Part shown: positions 18,052 through 28,093 of the stretch, one piece after another
Layout of the letters: every line of letters starts with the position of its first letter
How positions within the stretch are numbered: the first letter of the stretch is position 1
Assembly (NCBI GenBank): GCA_013360215.1
Contig: JABWCP010000005.1
Location: forward strand, 124,001 to 188,000
DNA: 64,000 bases
Reading direction: 5' to 3'
Origin: a bacterium
Lineage (GTDB): Bacteria; CLD3; SB21
Program-made: the position numbers and the translations under genes
The notes under the pieces: model-generated
What the model saw: the letters and a program-made list of their open reading frames with translations, nothing else
Told to the model about the DNA's origin: nothing
The model's database searches: none

Positions 18052-19026
18052 TTATTTGCGGCGAATTGCCCTTACTTTTTTATCACGTTCTACGCCGGTA
18101 CGAATTTCATCCCAATTGAGTTTGATTTTTTTAGGGCTTTTCCAAACCGTGGGAAGGCCTGCAGCGTCGAATTTGGTGAACACATCCGGATTGTTTTGAT
18201 ATATCAAACCCGAAGCTGATTTGAGGCCTTCGTTGGTGATATCCGCCGGAGCTATGGTTTGATACAATGTGTACTGATAATACAACGACATGATCAGGCG
18301 AATTTCGTCCTGAGGATTCCACGATTGGGTCGTGTACATTCCGCTGTTAATTTCGTTGATGATGATGTTGTTGCGTTCCGTGATCGTGCGCTTCTGACGT
18401 TGCTGTTCTTTGACGCGCATCAGCGAATCCACATTATTCAGCGTAGAATCTTTTTCAACCTTAAGTTCTTTTATGATCGTCTGCGCCGGTGGCGTATAGG
18501 TTGCAATACGATACACGATTAGCCCGATCACCACACTACCGATGATCAGCCCGCCGATAAGTATTTGTTTTTCTCGCACGGTCAAACCGGAACGGCTGCC
18601 CCAATAACGGGACTCTTCAAAACCCCAGGCTTCCGGCGCGTGCCGCCAGGAGTTAAACACTTTTCGTTTTTTGAACCATGTCCGGTAGTCTTCCGGCATG
18701 TGATACACAAAATCTTTTTTAGCGTCGAGGATTTGCGCTTCACGTTCGGCTTTGGCCGTTTCTATTTCTTCCGGGGTCGCGCCAGGATTTTTGACGACTT
18801 CTTTGTACTGAAGCTCGATTTCTTCCTGTAGATTGGTATATTGTTTGACGGCGGCTTTATATTGCCTGTTGTCCACTCCGATGATTTTCTCGACACCAAA
18901 TAAATCGAGACTCACCTTTTTGGCGCGCCACCATTCTTTGAATCGTGAAAAAAGAGGCGTTTCGACCAAGTCGGCATACTCGCCGGCCAAATCCTCTTTG
19001 GGGGTTGGTTTGTTATCCTGCTCCAT
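18052..19026 (-). CDS. Single-pass membrane protein of unknown function
   Basis: A 324-residue protein I do not recognise. The ATG at 19026 is preceded by a clear AAGGAG, so it is preferred to the longer frame starting at 19140. The N-terminal two-thirds is charged and partly coiled-coil (about residues 50-105, rich in Glu and Lys), followed by a Trp/Tyr/Arg-rich stretch (EDYRTWFKKRKVFNSW). One strong membrane segment lies near residues 157-178 (ILIGGLIIGSVVIGLIVYRI). The C-terminal part is mixed with some aromatic helices and a basic end. The topology is probably cytoplasmic N-terminus with a periplasmic C-terminal domain. It sits alone between the aconitase-like gene and divergent serB. Confidence 0.75.
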   Translation of the reverse strand: MEQDNKPTPKEDLAGEYADLVETPLFSRFKEWWRAKKVSLDLFGVEKIIGVDNRQYKAAVKQYTNLQEEIELQYKEVVKNPGATPEEIETAKAEREAQILDAKKDFVYHMPEDYRTWFKKRKVFNSWRHAPEAWGFEESRYWGSRSGLTVREKQILIGGLIIGSVVIGLIVYRIATYTPPAQTIIKELKVEKDSTLNNVDSLMRVKEQQRQKRTITERNNIIINEINSGMYTTQSWNPQDEIRLIMSLYYQYTLYQTIAPADITNEGLKSASGLIYQNNPDVFTKFDAAGLPTVWKSPKKIKLNWDEIRTGVERDKKVRAIRRK

Positions 19027-19289
19027 AAAACATCTCCTTGAAAACCGCTTGGGACGTGCTGGCGAAATATAGTAACTGACAGTGGTAATGAAAAGAAAAA
19101 TCGGGAATTTTGAAATTCTCTGCCGGATATTTTGGAACATCCCTGATGTCTAATTCGACTGACCGATGGACGCATGTTTTTTCAAAAAACTTTTTCACAC
19201 CGAAGATTTTTTTAAAAATACATATATGATTATTCCAAAAACCGTTTTACATTAAATGGATAGGTTCTTCGGGAATATATATACCAGCC

Positions 19290-20240
19290 ATGTTTTCACG
19301 GGATAATAAAACGGTCATCGTATTTGTCGGCTTGCAACCCTTGCCGGAGTCGGTATGGGTGCACGTACTCAGTTCGCTCGCTGAGATCACAGCCGTGCAT
19401 GATCGCCGGTGGTTATCGGAATTTCGGGCCATCGAAATTTATTCAGTATGTACCGATAAAGCCCGCATGCATGCCTATATCGCGAAGACCTTACCGGACT
19501 TCCTTCAAAGTCATGCCATAGACTATTTCATTTTGGATTTAGCGACCAGGTCCAAAAAAATATTGGTGACCGACGTTGATTCGACATTGATACAAAACGA
19601 ATGCATTGACGAATTGGCACGCATGGCCGGCGTAGAAAAAGCCGTGTCGGAGATGACCGCATCGGCGATGCATGGCGCCATCCCGTTTGATGAAGCGCTG
19701 CGTAAACGTGTCGCATTACTTCGCGGATTGCTTGCCTCCGCATTGGAAGAAGTTTATGCGAATGCGATTCGGCTCACGCCCGGCGCACGCACGCTCAGTG
19801 CGACACTGCGCGAGCAAGGTTTACACCTCGTGATGGTGTCCGGCGGATTTACATATTTCACGGCACGCCTTTCGGAGGAACTCGGATTTCATCATCATCA
19901 CGCCAATACCTTAGAGATACGTGACGGCGTTTTGACCGGTGAAGTCAGCGGTCCGATTATTGACAAAGAAACAAAACGGCGTATTCTCATCCAACACTGT
20001 GCGACACTTCGGTTTGATACGAGCCTGGCTATAGCTTTGGGTGATGGCGCCAACGACTTACCGATGCTGATCACAGCCGGTGACGGGATAGCTTATCATG
20101 CGAAACCCATCGTCGAACAAACCGTGATGAATCGTATTCGTTACAACGATCTTACGGCCGTATTGTTTGCTTTGGGACTTGCGGATTACCAATTTTCAGC
20201 CATTGAGGAAGAAATTTCCGCCGAACTTAAAAAAACTTGA
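19290..20240 (+). CDS. serB: Phosphoserine phosphatase
   Basis: A 316-residue HAD-superfamily phosphatase for the last step of serine synthesis. HAD motif I is VTDVDSTLIQNE with the nucleophile and acid Asp residues, motif II lies in VMVSGGFTYF, and motif IV is ALGDGANDLPML. The cap region ECIDELARMAGVEKAVSEMT is characteristic of SerB. The first 85 residues look like a degenerate ACT-type regulatory domain. The ATG at 19290 has no obvious Shine-Dalgarno. Its stop overlaps a candidate promoter for rho. Confidence 0.93.
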   Translation: MFSRDNKTVIVFVGLQPLPESVWVHVLSSLAEITAVHDRRWLSEFRAIEIYSVCTDKARMHAYIAKTLPDFLQSHAIDYFILDLATRSKKILVTDVDSTLIQNECIDELARMAGVEKAVSEMTASAMHGAIPFDEALRKRVALLRGLLASALEEVYANAIRLTPGARTLSATLREQGLHLVMVSGGFTYFTARLSEELGFHHHHANTLEIRDGVLTGEVSGPIIDKETKRRILIQHCATLRFDTSLAIALGDGANDLPMLITAGDGIAYHAKPIVEQTVMNRIRYNDLTAVLFALGLADYQFSAIEEEISAELKKT

Positions 20241-20265
20241 CAATATTAGGCGATTCATATACTTT
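20237..20265 (+). promoter_or_regulatory. Putative promoter for rho
   Basis: TTGACA (20237-20242), a 17-nt spacer, then TACTTT followed by GGGG. It overlaps the end of serB and leaves a leader of about 170 nt before rho. Such a leader could allow the autoregulation common in rho genes, but I see no clear structure in it. Confidence 0.4.
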
Positions 20266-20444
20266 GGGGTACGCTACAGAGACTTCGATCTGCAAAGGTT
20301 CACATCCTTAAATTCCAACACTTAATTTTCTGTTCGGCGCTAAAGCGGACAAATTTTCGTTGAATATCGTTGCCTCTAAAAACTGAATCCTTGTTTTTGT
20401 TAATTTTCTCTTTATAACCGTTTTTCACTTAATTTACCTCCAAC

Positions 20445-21875
20445 ATGAGCGAAGAAAAAGAAATCAAAACTGAAGCGGCAGAACCCGTAGCGGAAACCGC
20501 TGAACCAAAAACCACACGCAAACACGACGGTGCGCGTACACCCAGAGATAAAAAAGCCGATTCGAAAGCCGGTTTACCGGCCGATGTCGAAGAAGAAGCT
20601 CCCGCACCCCGGGAAAAAACGTCGCTGAATCTGGCCAAACTCAAAGACCTCAAAATCTCGGAACTTAACGATATCGCCAAAGATCTCGGCATGCTGAGTT
20701 TTACCGGGATGAAAAAGCAGGATCTGATTTTTACGATCCTCGAAGAACAAACCAAACGCGACGGCTTTATTTTCAGCGAAGGCGTTTTGGAAATATTACC
20801 CGACGGCTATGGTTTCCTCCGTTCGCAAAACTATAACTACCTGCCAAGCCCGGATGATATCTACATCTCTCCGTCACAAATCAAAAAATTCGGCTTACGT
20901 ACCGGCGATGTGATCAGCGGGCAGATTCGCCCTCCAAAAGAAAGCGAACGTTTTTACGCACTCCTGCGTGTCGAAGCGGTCAACTTCGAAAACCCCGAAG
21001 AAGCCAAAAATAAAATTCTGTTTGATAACCTCACGCCGATCTACCCCAAAGAACGGCTTGAACTGGAAACAAAGAACGCCAATAATTATTCGATGCGCAT
21101 CATGAATCTGATGACGCCCATCGGTAAAGGCCAGCGCGGTCTGATCGTCGCCCCCCCTCGTACCGGTAAAACGATTCTTTTGAAGAATATCGCCAATAGC
21201 ATTACGGAAAATCATCCCGAAGTCAAAATGATCGTACTGCTGATAGACGAGCGCCCCGAAGAAGTGACCGATATGGAACGCTCCGTAAAAGCGGAAGTAT
21301 TAAGTTCCACCTTCGACGAACCACCCGAGCGCCACGTACAAGTGTCGGATATCGTTCTCGAAAAAGCCAAACGCATGGTCGAATGCGGACACGATGTTGT
21401 GATTCTTTTGGATTCGATCACGCGCCTTGCCCGTGCACATAATACGGTCGTACCGCATTCCGGTAAAATTCTTTCCGGTGGTGTGGATTCTAACGCCCTC
21501 CATCGCCCCAAACGCTTTTTCGGCGCGGCCCGTAAAGTCGAAGAAGGCGGCAGCTTGACGATCATCGCGACCGCTTTGATCGAAACCGGCTCGCGTATGG
21601 ATGATGTTATCTTTGAAGAATTCAAAGGTACGGGTAACATGGAAATCATCCTTGATCGCCGTTTGTCCGATCGCCGTGTCTATCCTGCGATGGACATCAA
21701 TCGCTCCGGTACCCGTAAAGAAGAACTTCTCCTTACGCAGTTTGAACAAAGCCGCGTATGGATTCTGCGTAAACTGATGAGTGATAAGACGCCGGTCGAA
21801 GCGATGGAATATTTGCTCGACAAAATGCGCGGCACACGCTCCAATAAGCATTTCCTGGAGTCCATGAACGGTTAA
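20445..21875 (+). CDS. rho: Transcription termination factor Rho
   Basis: A 476-residue hexameric RNA helicase. After a low-complexity charged N-terminal extension of about 60 residues (Glu/Lys/Ala/Pro-rich), the Rho N-terminal helix bundle starts at [18 protein letters not shown], followed by the cold-shock-like RNA-binding domain ([16 protein letters not shown]). The ATPase domain has Walker [23 protein letters not shown], Walker [18 protein letters not shown] and the Q/R-loop region. All are intact. A strong terminator follows. The extension is shorter than the long ones of some Bacteroidota and Actinomycetota Rho proteins. Confidence 0.96.
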   Translation: MSEEKEIKTEAAEPVAETAEPKTTRKHDGARTPRDKKADSKAGLPADVEEEAPAPREKTSLNLAKLKDLKISELNDIAKDLGMLSFTGMKKQDLIFTILEEQTKRDGFIFSEGVLEILPDGYGFLRSQNYNYLPSPDDIYISPSQIKKFGLRTGDVISGQIRPPKESERFYALLRVEAVNFENPEEAKNKILFDNLTPIYPKERLELETKNANNYSMRIMNLMTPIGKGQRGLIVAPPRTGKTILLKNIANSITENHPEVKMIVLLIDERPEEVTDMERSVKAEVLSSTFDEPPERHVQVSDIVLEKAKRMVECGHDVVILLDSITRLARAHNTVVPHSGKILSGGVDSNALHRPKRFFGAARKVEEGGSLTIIATALIETGSRMDDVIFEEFKGTGNMEIILDRRLSDRRVYPAMDINRSGTRKEELLLTQFEQSRVWILRKLMSDKTPVEAMEYLLDKMRGTRSNKHFLESMNG

Positions 21876-21896
21876 TCGCATTTCGTCTTTAATTTT

Positions 21897-21935
21897 AAAA
21901 AGGGATGAGTCGCTCGGATTCATCCCTTTTTTATT
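21897..21935 (+). terminator. Intrinsic terminator after rho
   Basis: AGGGATGA (21901-21908) pairs with TCATCCCT (21920-21927), flanked by an A run before and a T run after, so it can work in both directions. Confidence 0.85.
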
Positions 21936-22166
21936 TTTTATATCCATTTTATTAACGCGCGTTTTTATACGTTTGTATGAAACGACATAAAATCGTCTCG
22001 CCGTACGTCCCACGATAGCCGATCAAAAATGCCTGTAATTTAAATTAAAAATCCGTAGCATTCGTCGGGGTTTTATTTTCATACGTTTTGAACGTCATGT
22101 TTTTTTGCTCTGCTTTTTCGGCAACTTTGCGTGCCAACAACTTATAATAAATCAAGAAAGCCGGTT

Positions 22167-23387
22167 ATGAAGGACGCCGACACATCGCGCCACCTCCGTC
22201 ATATCACATTGGAAAGCCAGGGGCTGACGAAACCAGCGCCGTTTGGAAAAGGTAAAGCGGCTGTTCTCCGCGCTATGGAACACCTCGGGTACATCCAGAT
22301 TGACACGCTGTCCATCGTCGAACGCGCGCATCATCACACGCTATGGACGCGGATTCCGGATTATAAAACAGAATACTTAGACCAATTGATAGCCGAGCGC
22401 AAAGTGTTTGAATATTGGTTTCATGCCGCGTCCTATCTTCCCGTCAGAGATTTTCGTTTCGCGTTACCGCAGATGATGCGTTTTAAGCGCGGTCCGTCTC
22501 CGTACTATAATGCCGACCCCAAAGTGATGCAGTATGTGATGGATACGATTCGCACCGAAGGTCCCAAAAAAGCCAGGGATTTTGAAAACCGAAAAAAAAG
22601 ATCCGGAAGTTGGTGGAGCTGGAAACCTACCAAACTGGCATTGGAAAGGCTATTTATGCAAGGCGACCTGATGATCAGCGGACGGGACGGCATGCAAAAA
22701 ACGTACGATCTTCGCGAGCGCGTATTACCCGAAACTATGCATGCGACCGAACCGACATCGATGGAATGGGCCGAATATTTAGTTCGGACGTATCTCCGTG
22801 CATATGGATTTACTACGATCAAACAAATCACCCATCTTAAAACGGACGAACGCTTGCGAAAAAACGTGCAGGACATTTTACAATCCATGCTCACGGCGGA
22901 CGCTGTGCAGCGCGTAGATATCAAAGGCAGCCCGTCAGTATTTGTACTTTCGGAATGGGCCGAAAAAACATTCAAAAAAAACGGCCCCTCGATCCGGTTA
23001 TTATCGCCTTTTGATAATGCCATCATCCATCGCGACCGCGTCAAACATTTTTTTTATTTTGATTTTCGGATCGAATGCTACACGCCGCAGAAAAAAAGAC
23101 AATACGGCTATTTTTGTTTGCCTGTCTTATGGGGCGATACTTTTATCGGTCGCGTGGACTGCAAAGCGCACCGAAAAGATCAGCGGCTGGAATTGATCCA
23201 CCTGCATATCGAAAACACAGAACGGTCTTTTGAAATATGGGCGGAGGCTTTCATCGAATCCGTACGGCGTTTTGCTACGTTCAACGGCTGCTCCGCGATC
23301 GTACTGACCAAAGTAAGTCCGTCCCGCTACAAAAAAGCCTTAACGACGCTATTAAAAAATAAAAACTCGGGGGCACATGCCGTATGA
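22167..23387 (+). CDS. AlkZ/YcaQ-like DNA glycosylase (HTH_42 family)
   Basis: A 406-residue protein of the winged-helix AlkZ/YcaQ family, which removes bulky or cross-linking alkylated bases. The phrase LGYIQIDTLSIVERAHHHTLWTR is the family signature; its QID triplet matches the catalytic QxD form of AlkZ rather than the QxQ of E. coli YcaQ. The second conserved region LLSPFDNAIIHRDR and the end region with FIGRVDCKAHR are also typical. The ATG at 22167 gives the normal N-terminus; an in-frame GTG at 22131 is less likely. It overlaps the next gene by 4 nt (ATGA). Confidence 0.85.
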   Translation: MKDADTSRHLRHITLESQGLTKPAPFGKGKAAVLRAMEHLGYIQIDTLSIVERAHHHTLWTRIPDYKTEYLDQLIAERKVFEYWFHAASYLPVRDFRFALPQMMRFKRGPSPYYNADPKVMQYVMDTIRTEGPKKARDFENRKKRSGSWWSWKPTKLALERLFMQGDLMISGRDGMQKTYDLRERVLPETMHATEPTSMEWAEYLVRTYLRAYGFTTIKQITHLKTDERLRKNVQDILQSMLTADAVQRVDIKGSPSVFVLSEWAEKTFKKNGPSIRLLSPFDNAIIHRDRVKHFFYFDFRIECYTPQKKRQYGYFCLPVLWGDTFIGRVDCKAHRKDQRLELIHLHIENTERSFEIWAEAFIESVRRFATFNGCSAIVLTKVSPSRYKKALTTLLKNKNSGAHAV

Positions 23388-23938
23388 GAAAAGTAATCGC
23401 TGCGATCAATATGACGCTGGACGGTTTCTGCGATCACACTGCCGGGATTGCCGACGACGCGCTTCATCAGCATTATACGGATATGCTCAGGCATGCGGGA
23501 ACGCTTTTATACGGACGGGTCACCTATCAACTGATGGAAAGTTTTTGGCCGAACGTGGTAAAAAATCCGACCGGCAATCCGGCTTATGACGAATTTGCCA
23601 CAGCCATAGAGGAAGTGCCCAAAGTTGTTTTTTCGAGGGCACTTAAAAATACCGCCTGGAAAAATGTACGCCTCGCGCAGCGCGACCTTGCGGAGGAAGT
23701 CTTAGCGCTCCGCCGGGAGACCGGCAAAGACATTTTCGTCGGCAGTCCGGGGCTGATCGCAGCCCTGACTGACCTGGGCTTGATTCAGGAATATCAACTC
23801 TGCATACACCCGGTCATCCTAGGGAAAGGTTTACCTCTGTTTAAACAGATCAGTGAAAAAAGAATACTCAAACTCACCAACACCAAAATATTCAGCTCCG
23901 GTTCCATCGTGTTGTATTATGGGGTGGGGAAAGAGTAA
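23384..23938 (+). CDS. Dihydrofolate-reductase-like (RibD C-terminal domain) protein
   Basis: A 184-residue NADPH-binding-fold protein of the RibD C-terminal/DHFR-like group. It starts MRKVIAAINMTLDGFCDHT, as the family does, has LLYGRVTYQLMESFW, and ends in the HPVILGKGLPLF motif. These stand-alone proteins are common and mostly of unknown substrate. The start overlaps the stop of the AlkZ-like gene by 4 nt, so the two are translationally coupled. Confidence 0.88.
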   Translation: MRKVIAAINMTLDGFCDHTAGIADDALHQHYTDMLRHAGTLLYGRVTYQLMESFWPNVVKNPTGNPAYDEFATAIEEVPKVVFSRALKNTAWKNVRLAQRDLAEEVLALRRETGKDIFVGSPGLIAALTDLGLIQEYQLCIHPVILGKGLPLFKQISEKRILKLTNTKIFSSGSIVLYYGVGKE

Positions 23939-24273
23939 ATATCATAAAATCACAATATTTTAGCTTCACATGCTGTTGCTCTGAAATGAAAATTCCGTTC
24001 CTCAAAAGCACTTTAAGAATACTTACTTGAAGTACATTAAATAAGATAATAGGATTTGTTCAAATATTATACCTCCGCTTCACAATAGATACTGCCAATC
24101 AAGATTTGATTAAATCTTCACTCCTTAAAAAAACCTCTAAACCGCCCCTTCTTATTCCCCCGTCTTGACAAATCCCCTGCGGTTATCTATCTTTCCCGCG
24201 TTTTAGAAATACTCTTAGTATAGCTTATGTTTCTTAGTGTAGTATATGATTCATTAACCCAAACGGAGTTTCT
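23939..24273. other. AT-rich intergenic region with promoter
   Basis: A 335-nt AT-rich stretch with no convincing gene on either strand. Its only recognisable element is the promoter at 24165-24193 that would drive the ABC operon. Confidence 0.5.
24165..24193 (+). promoter_or_regulatory. Putative promoter of the ABC operon
   Basis: TTGACA (24165-24170), exactly 17 nt, then TATCTT (24188-24193), about 80 nt before the first gene. Confidence 0.55.
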
Positions 24274-25221
24274 ATGATTCGTGTCGAGAATCTCACCAAA
24301 GATTACGGCAGCGTGCGTGCGCTCAATAGCATCAGCTTTGAAGTGCAGGACGGCGAGATCCTCGGATTTCTGGGGCCCAATGGCGCCGGCAAATCCACGA
24401 CGCTCAAGATCATCACGTCGTATCTCGCGCCCACTTCAGGTAATGTCTTTATCAACGACCGCAACATCCTCGATCACAGCCTTGAGATACGCAAGCAGAT
24501 CGGGTACCTGCCGGAACTCAATCCCTTGTATTACGAAATGACCGTGTACGATTTTCTGAAATTCGTCGCGGCCGCCCGTCAGATCGAAAGCAGCGCTTTT
24601 ACCAAACGCCTCGGCGAAGTGATCGAACTCTGCGGCCTGCGCGGCGTCGTTCACAAAACCATCGCCGAACTCTCCAAAGGTTACAAACAGCGTGTCGGTT
24701 TGGCACAGGCGATCTTTCACGATCCCAAGATTCTGATCTTAGACGAACCGTCCACCGGACTCGACCCCAATCAGATCGTCGAAATCCGCGAACTGATCAA
24801 AAACCTCGGCAAGAAAAAAACCCTGATCATGTCCAGCCACATCTTGCAGGAAGTGCAAGCTACGGCCGACCGGATGGTCATCATCAATAAGGGTCAGATC
24901 GTCGCCAACGGCACCACCGCCGAACTGATGGCCGGCTTCAAAGGCAAGACCGTCGTCACGATGGAACTGCTCAACGCGCAGGAAGAGGCCGTACGCAAAC
25001 TGCAAGGCGCCGTGAGCGGTATCACCGTCACCCAAGTGACACAGGACAGCAATGCACTGATGGTCCGTCTCGAATATCCCAATCAGTCCGATCCACGCAA
25101 AGAGATCTTCGAATATGCCGTCCAACAGCAGTGGGCTATTCTGGAGATGAGCCGCCACAAAGTCAGCCTGGAAGATATTTTCCGGACACTCACCGTCGAA
25201 GGAGGCCAACCCCATGCCTAA
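24274..25221 (+). CDS. ABC transporter ATP-binding protein, Gld/Nos-type
   Basis: A 315-residue ABC ATPase with Walker A GPNGAGKS, the signature region LSKGYKQRVGLAQAI, Walker B KILILDEPSTGLDP and H-loop SSHIL. It belongs to the multidrug/GldA-like group, with a C-terminal extension of about 80 residues. The next genes encode an ABC-2 permease, a GldG-like protein and a DUF4340 protein, the standard order of Gld-type export or gliding-associated complexes. The operon has more C-ending codons than the genes before it, which may reflect high expression. Confidence 0.93.
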   Translation: MIRVENLTKDYGSVRALNSISFEVQDGEILGFLGPNGAGKSTTLKIITSYLAPTSGNVFINDRNILDHSLEIRKQIGYLPELNPLYYEMTVYDFLKFVAAARQIESSAFTKRLGEVIELCGLRGVVHKTIAELSKGYKQRVGLAQAIFHDPKILILDEPSTGLDPNQIVEIRELIKNLGKKKTLIMSSHILQEVQATADRMVIINKGQIVANGTTAELMAGFKGKTVVTMELLNAQEEAVRKLQGAVSGITVTQVTQDSNALMVRLEYPNQSDPRKEIFEYAVQQQWAILEMSRHKVSLEDIFRTLTVEGGQPHA

Positions 25222-25930
25222 TACACACATGATCTACCGCAAAGAGATGGCGGTGTTTTTTAACAGCCCCGTCGCCTATATCGTGCTCGCCGTATTTGCG
25301 GTGATGACCTCGATATTTTTTAGCAATACGTTTTTTCTAAATAACCAATCCGATCTGCGCCCGCTCTTTGAAGTCGTGCCGTGGGTGTTTATGTTCTTTG
25401 TGCCCGCGATCACGATGAGCCTTGTGGCCCGCGAACGCCAGTCGGGTACGCTGGAGTTTCTTGTCACCCTGCCGGTAACCGACAGCCAGATCATCATCGG
25501 AAAATTTTTGGCTGCATTTACGCTCGTAGCGACCGCGCTCGGATTTAGCCTCGTACATTTTTTTACACTGATCGCCGTCGGCAAACACGTGGATGTCGGC
25601 GCCGTATTGTGCGGATACTTCGGACTCCTGCTTGTCGGCGCGCTCTACTGTGCGATCGGTATTTTTTGCAGCACCGTGACCGATAACCAGATTTCAGCAT
25701 TCATACTCACGCTGCTGATCATCACGGTTTTCTTTTTCTTTTTCGGCAAAATGGTCACGTTCGTCCCGGCATTTCTCGCAGGACTTGTACAGTACATGAG
25801 CGTGGATCATCACCTCGAAGGTATCTCCCGCGGCGTGGTGGACTCCCGCAATCTGCTTTACTTCGGGTCGGGTATCGCGTTTTTCCTTTTGGTCAGCACC
25901 CGGCTCCTCGAAATGCGCAAGTGGCGTTGA
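25214..25930 (+). CDS. ABC-2 type permease, GldF-like
   Basis: A 238-residue inner membrane protein with six hydrophobic segments. The N-terminal phrase IYRKEMAVFFNSPVAYIV and the middle phrase ARERQSGTLEFLVTLPVTD are the family signature of GldF-like permeases. Its ATG overlaps the ATPase gene by 8 nt. It should form the channel half of the complex encoded here. Confidence 0.92.
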   Translation: MPNTHMIYRKEMAVFFNSPVAYIVLAVFAVMTSIFFSNTFFLNNQSDLRPLFEVVPWVFMFFVPAITMSLVARERQSGTLEFLVTLPVTDSQIIIGKFLAAFTLVATALGFSLVHFFTLIAVGKHVDVGAVLCGYFGLLLVGALYCAIGIFCSTVTDNQISAFILTLLIITVFFFFFGKMVTFVPAFLAGLVQYMSVDHHLEGISRGVVDSRNLLYFGSGIAFFLLVSTRLLEMRKWR

Positions 25931-25961
25931 TTATTTACGAATGTATTAACGGATAAAACTT

Positions 25962-27518
25962 ATGCTCAAAATCACCAATAAAAGCACGTTCATCAACTAC
26001 GTCCTGCTCATCGCAGCGATCGTCGTGATGGCCAATATCGTGTCCCGCAATCTTTTCGTGCGATGGGATGCGACGGATAACAAACAGTATACCCTCTCCG
26101 AATCCAGCAAAGAAGTCATCGGCAAACTCAAAGACCCGATGCAGGTCAAAGTCTATTTTTCGGATAATCTGCCCGGCCCCTTAGCCAATACGCGCCGCTA
26201 TGTGCAGGATCTCCTGGAAGAATATCAGGCGTTTTCGGACGGCCAATTTGTTTTCGAATTTGTCAATCCGGATGCCGACGATAAAGCCAAAGAAAAAGCG
26301 CAGCAACTCGGGATCGGTCCCGTACCCGTGCAAGCCGTCGAAAACGATAAGATGGAAATGCGCAATGTCTATATGGGTATGGTACTGCTCTACGGCGATA
26401 AAAAAGAACCCATCCCCGTGATCCAGTCCACCGAAGGTCTGGAATACATGATCACGGCGACGATGAAAAAAATCGCCGCGACCAATCTGAAAAACGTCGG
26501 GATCATTTCTCCGGAAAATGAAGAAATCAGCACCCAAAATCTGAACCGCTTTTTGGATCAGCTGTACACCGTACGCAGCGTTTCCCTCGGCAGCGATATT
26601 CCCGCCGATATCCAGACCATCATCATGAATGGCGTTTCGGATTCCGTCAAATTAGACGATCTGTATCGTCTGGATCAGTTTTTGATGCGCGGCGGCAAAC
26701 TTTTTATCGGCCAAAGCAATGTCAAAGATTTTTTTCCGCAACCTTACGCTACGGACATTCGGTCTAACATATTTACATTCCTTGAGCACTACGGCGTCCG
26801 TATCGGCAAAGAAATGATCACCGATCAAAGTTGCAGCCAGATCCAGATGCAGTCGCAACAGGGCTTTTTTATGATGCGCACGGCCGTGGACTATCCGCCG
26901 TTTCCGATGATCCGAAACTTCAACACCTCGCATATCCTGACGCAAAAGATGACCGTCGCACGTTTGTTTTTTGTCAATGAGGTTTCCTCCGCCGAAGCCG
27001 CCGGAACGACGTTTACGCCGCTTATGTTTACGTCGGACAAAACCGGTATGCTGAACGGGCCCTTTTATCAGATCAATCCGACACAAAATCCGATGATGAA
27101 AGCATTTCCTTTCGGTACGAAAACCGTAGCGGCACTCGTCGAAGGAACGTTTAACAGCTTTTTCAAAGACAGTGCCCGGTATGCAAGCCGCGCGGGATTT
27201 ATCCCCGCCAATAATAACGGCCAAATCATCATTGTCACTGACAATCAGTTTTTCAACGATCGCCGCGCCGGCGGTGTGCAGGAAAACACGGATTTTATTC
27301 TCAATGCGGTGGATTATCTGAGCGGCGACAAAGAATTGATCGCTATCCGTTCACGCGACGTCTCGATGCGCCCGCTTGCGGAGATGACCGATTCGGAACG
27401 CCGCTCCTGGAAATGGATCAATATCCTCGCGCCCGGAGCGCTGGTTATCCTTTTTGGTTTGTATATGTGGCGCCGCAATCGCCAACAACGCAAAATGCTG
27501 GAGGATCGTTATGCTTAA
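25962..27518 (+). CDS. GldG-like ABC-associated protein
   Basis: A 518-residue protein with an N-terminal membrane segment (about residues 12-30), a large extracytoplasmic region and a C-terminal membrane segment (ILAPGALVILFGLYMWRR) followed by a basic tail. The phrases RWDATDNKQYTLSESSKEVI and KVYFSDNLPG are typical of GldG/ABC_transp_aux proteins. The middle domain resembles the Rossmann-like auxiliary domain. It works with the ATPase and permease upstream; in Bacteroidota, GldA/F/G are linked to gliding, but many non-gliding bacteria carry them. Confidence 0.9.
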   Translation: MLKITNKSTFINYVLLIAAIVVMANIVSRNLFVRWDATDNKQYTLSESSKEVIGKLKDPMQVKVYFSDNLPGPLANTRRYVQDLLEEYQAFSDGQFVFEFVNPDADDKAKEKAQQLGIGPVPVQAVENDKMEMRNVYMGMVLLYGDKKEPIPVIQSTEGLEYMITATMKKIAATNLKNVGIISPENEEISTQNLNRFLDQLYTVRSVSLGSDIPADIQTIIMNGVSDSVKLDDLYRLDQFLMRGGKLFIGQSNVKDFFPQPYATDIRSNIFTFLEHYGVRIGKEMITDQSCSQIQMQSQQGFFMMRTAVDYPPFPMIRNFNTSHILTQKMTVARLFFVNEVSSAEAAGTTFTPLMFTSDKTGMLNGPFYQINPTQNPMMKAFPFGTKTVAALVEGTFNSFFKDSARYASRAGFIPANNNGQIIIVTDNQFFNDRRAGGVQENTDFILNAVDYLSGDKELIAIRSRDVSMRPLAEMTDSERRSWKWINILAPGALVILFGLYMWRRNRQQRKMLEDRYA

Positions 27519-28032
27519 TGCCAAACTCAAACCGTACGCGCCGTACATCGGCATTCTGCTGGTGCTGGGCATACTACTGATGTATTCGCAGATGCGCCAG
27601 CGTAAATATGAAGCCAAAATCGAAAAGGTATTCGATTTTGCCGCCACGGAAGTGACAGAATTTACCGTCAGCAAAAATGACGTCCAAGTCACCATCACTA
27701 AAGGCGATTCGTCATGGTTTTTTGCCGCGCCGGATACGGGTACGGCGGATGATTACCGGGTCAAACAATTTATCCGCGAAGTGCTCGGTGCCACGCGCGA
27801 AGATGCCGTGAGCGAAGATTCGATCAAGTATAATGAATACGGTGTCACCGAAAGTTCCGCCGTCAAACTCGAACTGCGTGCCAACGGAAAACAACTTTCC
27901 AAAGTATATCTCGGCCAATCCAAAAAAGATATCGGTCAGGAATACGTGCGCTATGCCGGCGATGATCGGGTGTATCCGCTGCGCGGACGCGTAATCAGCA
28001 GCCTCAGCGCCGCGGCTTCATGGTGGCGGTAA
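27511..28032 (+). CDS. DUF4340-type protein of the ABC operon
   Basis: A 173-residue protein with one N-terminal membrane segment (YIGILLVLGILLMYSQM) and a beta-rich extracytoplasmic part with WFFAAPDTGTADDYRVKQFI and KVYLGQSKKD, as in DUF4340 proteins that accompany GldG-like genes. The ATG at 27511 overlaps the GldG gene by 8 nt. It is short for the family, with only one repeat of the domain. A strong terminator follows, closing the operon. Confidence 0.8.
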   Translation: MLNAKLKPYAPYIGILLVLGILLMYSQMRQRKYEAKIEKVFDFAATEVTEFTVSKNDVQVTITKGDSSWFFAAPDTGTADDYRVKQFIREVLGATREDAVSEDSIKYNEYGVTESSAVKLELRANGKQLSKVYLGQSKKDIGQEYVRYAGDDRVYPLRGRVISSLSAAASWWR

Positions 28033-28058
28033 GAGGAAATCAGATTTTCGTATATCTC

Positions 28059-28093
28059 AAAGCGGAGAAACCAATTTCTCCGCTTTTTTATTT
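28059..28093 (+). terminator. Intrinsic terminator of the ABC operon
   Basis: A perfect 12-bp stem (28059-28070 with 28075-28086), a CCAA loop, and a T run directly after. Confidence 0.9.

Noticed and set aside
21300-22013. 237-codon frame antisense to rho
   Set aside because: Shadow frame of a highly conserved gene; it runs through the rho terminator.
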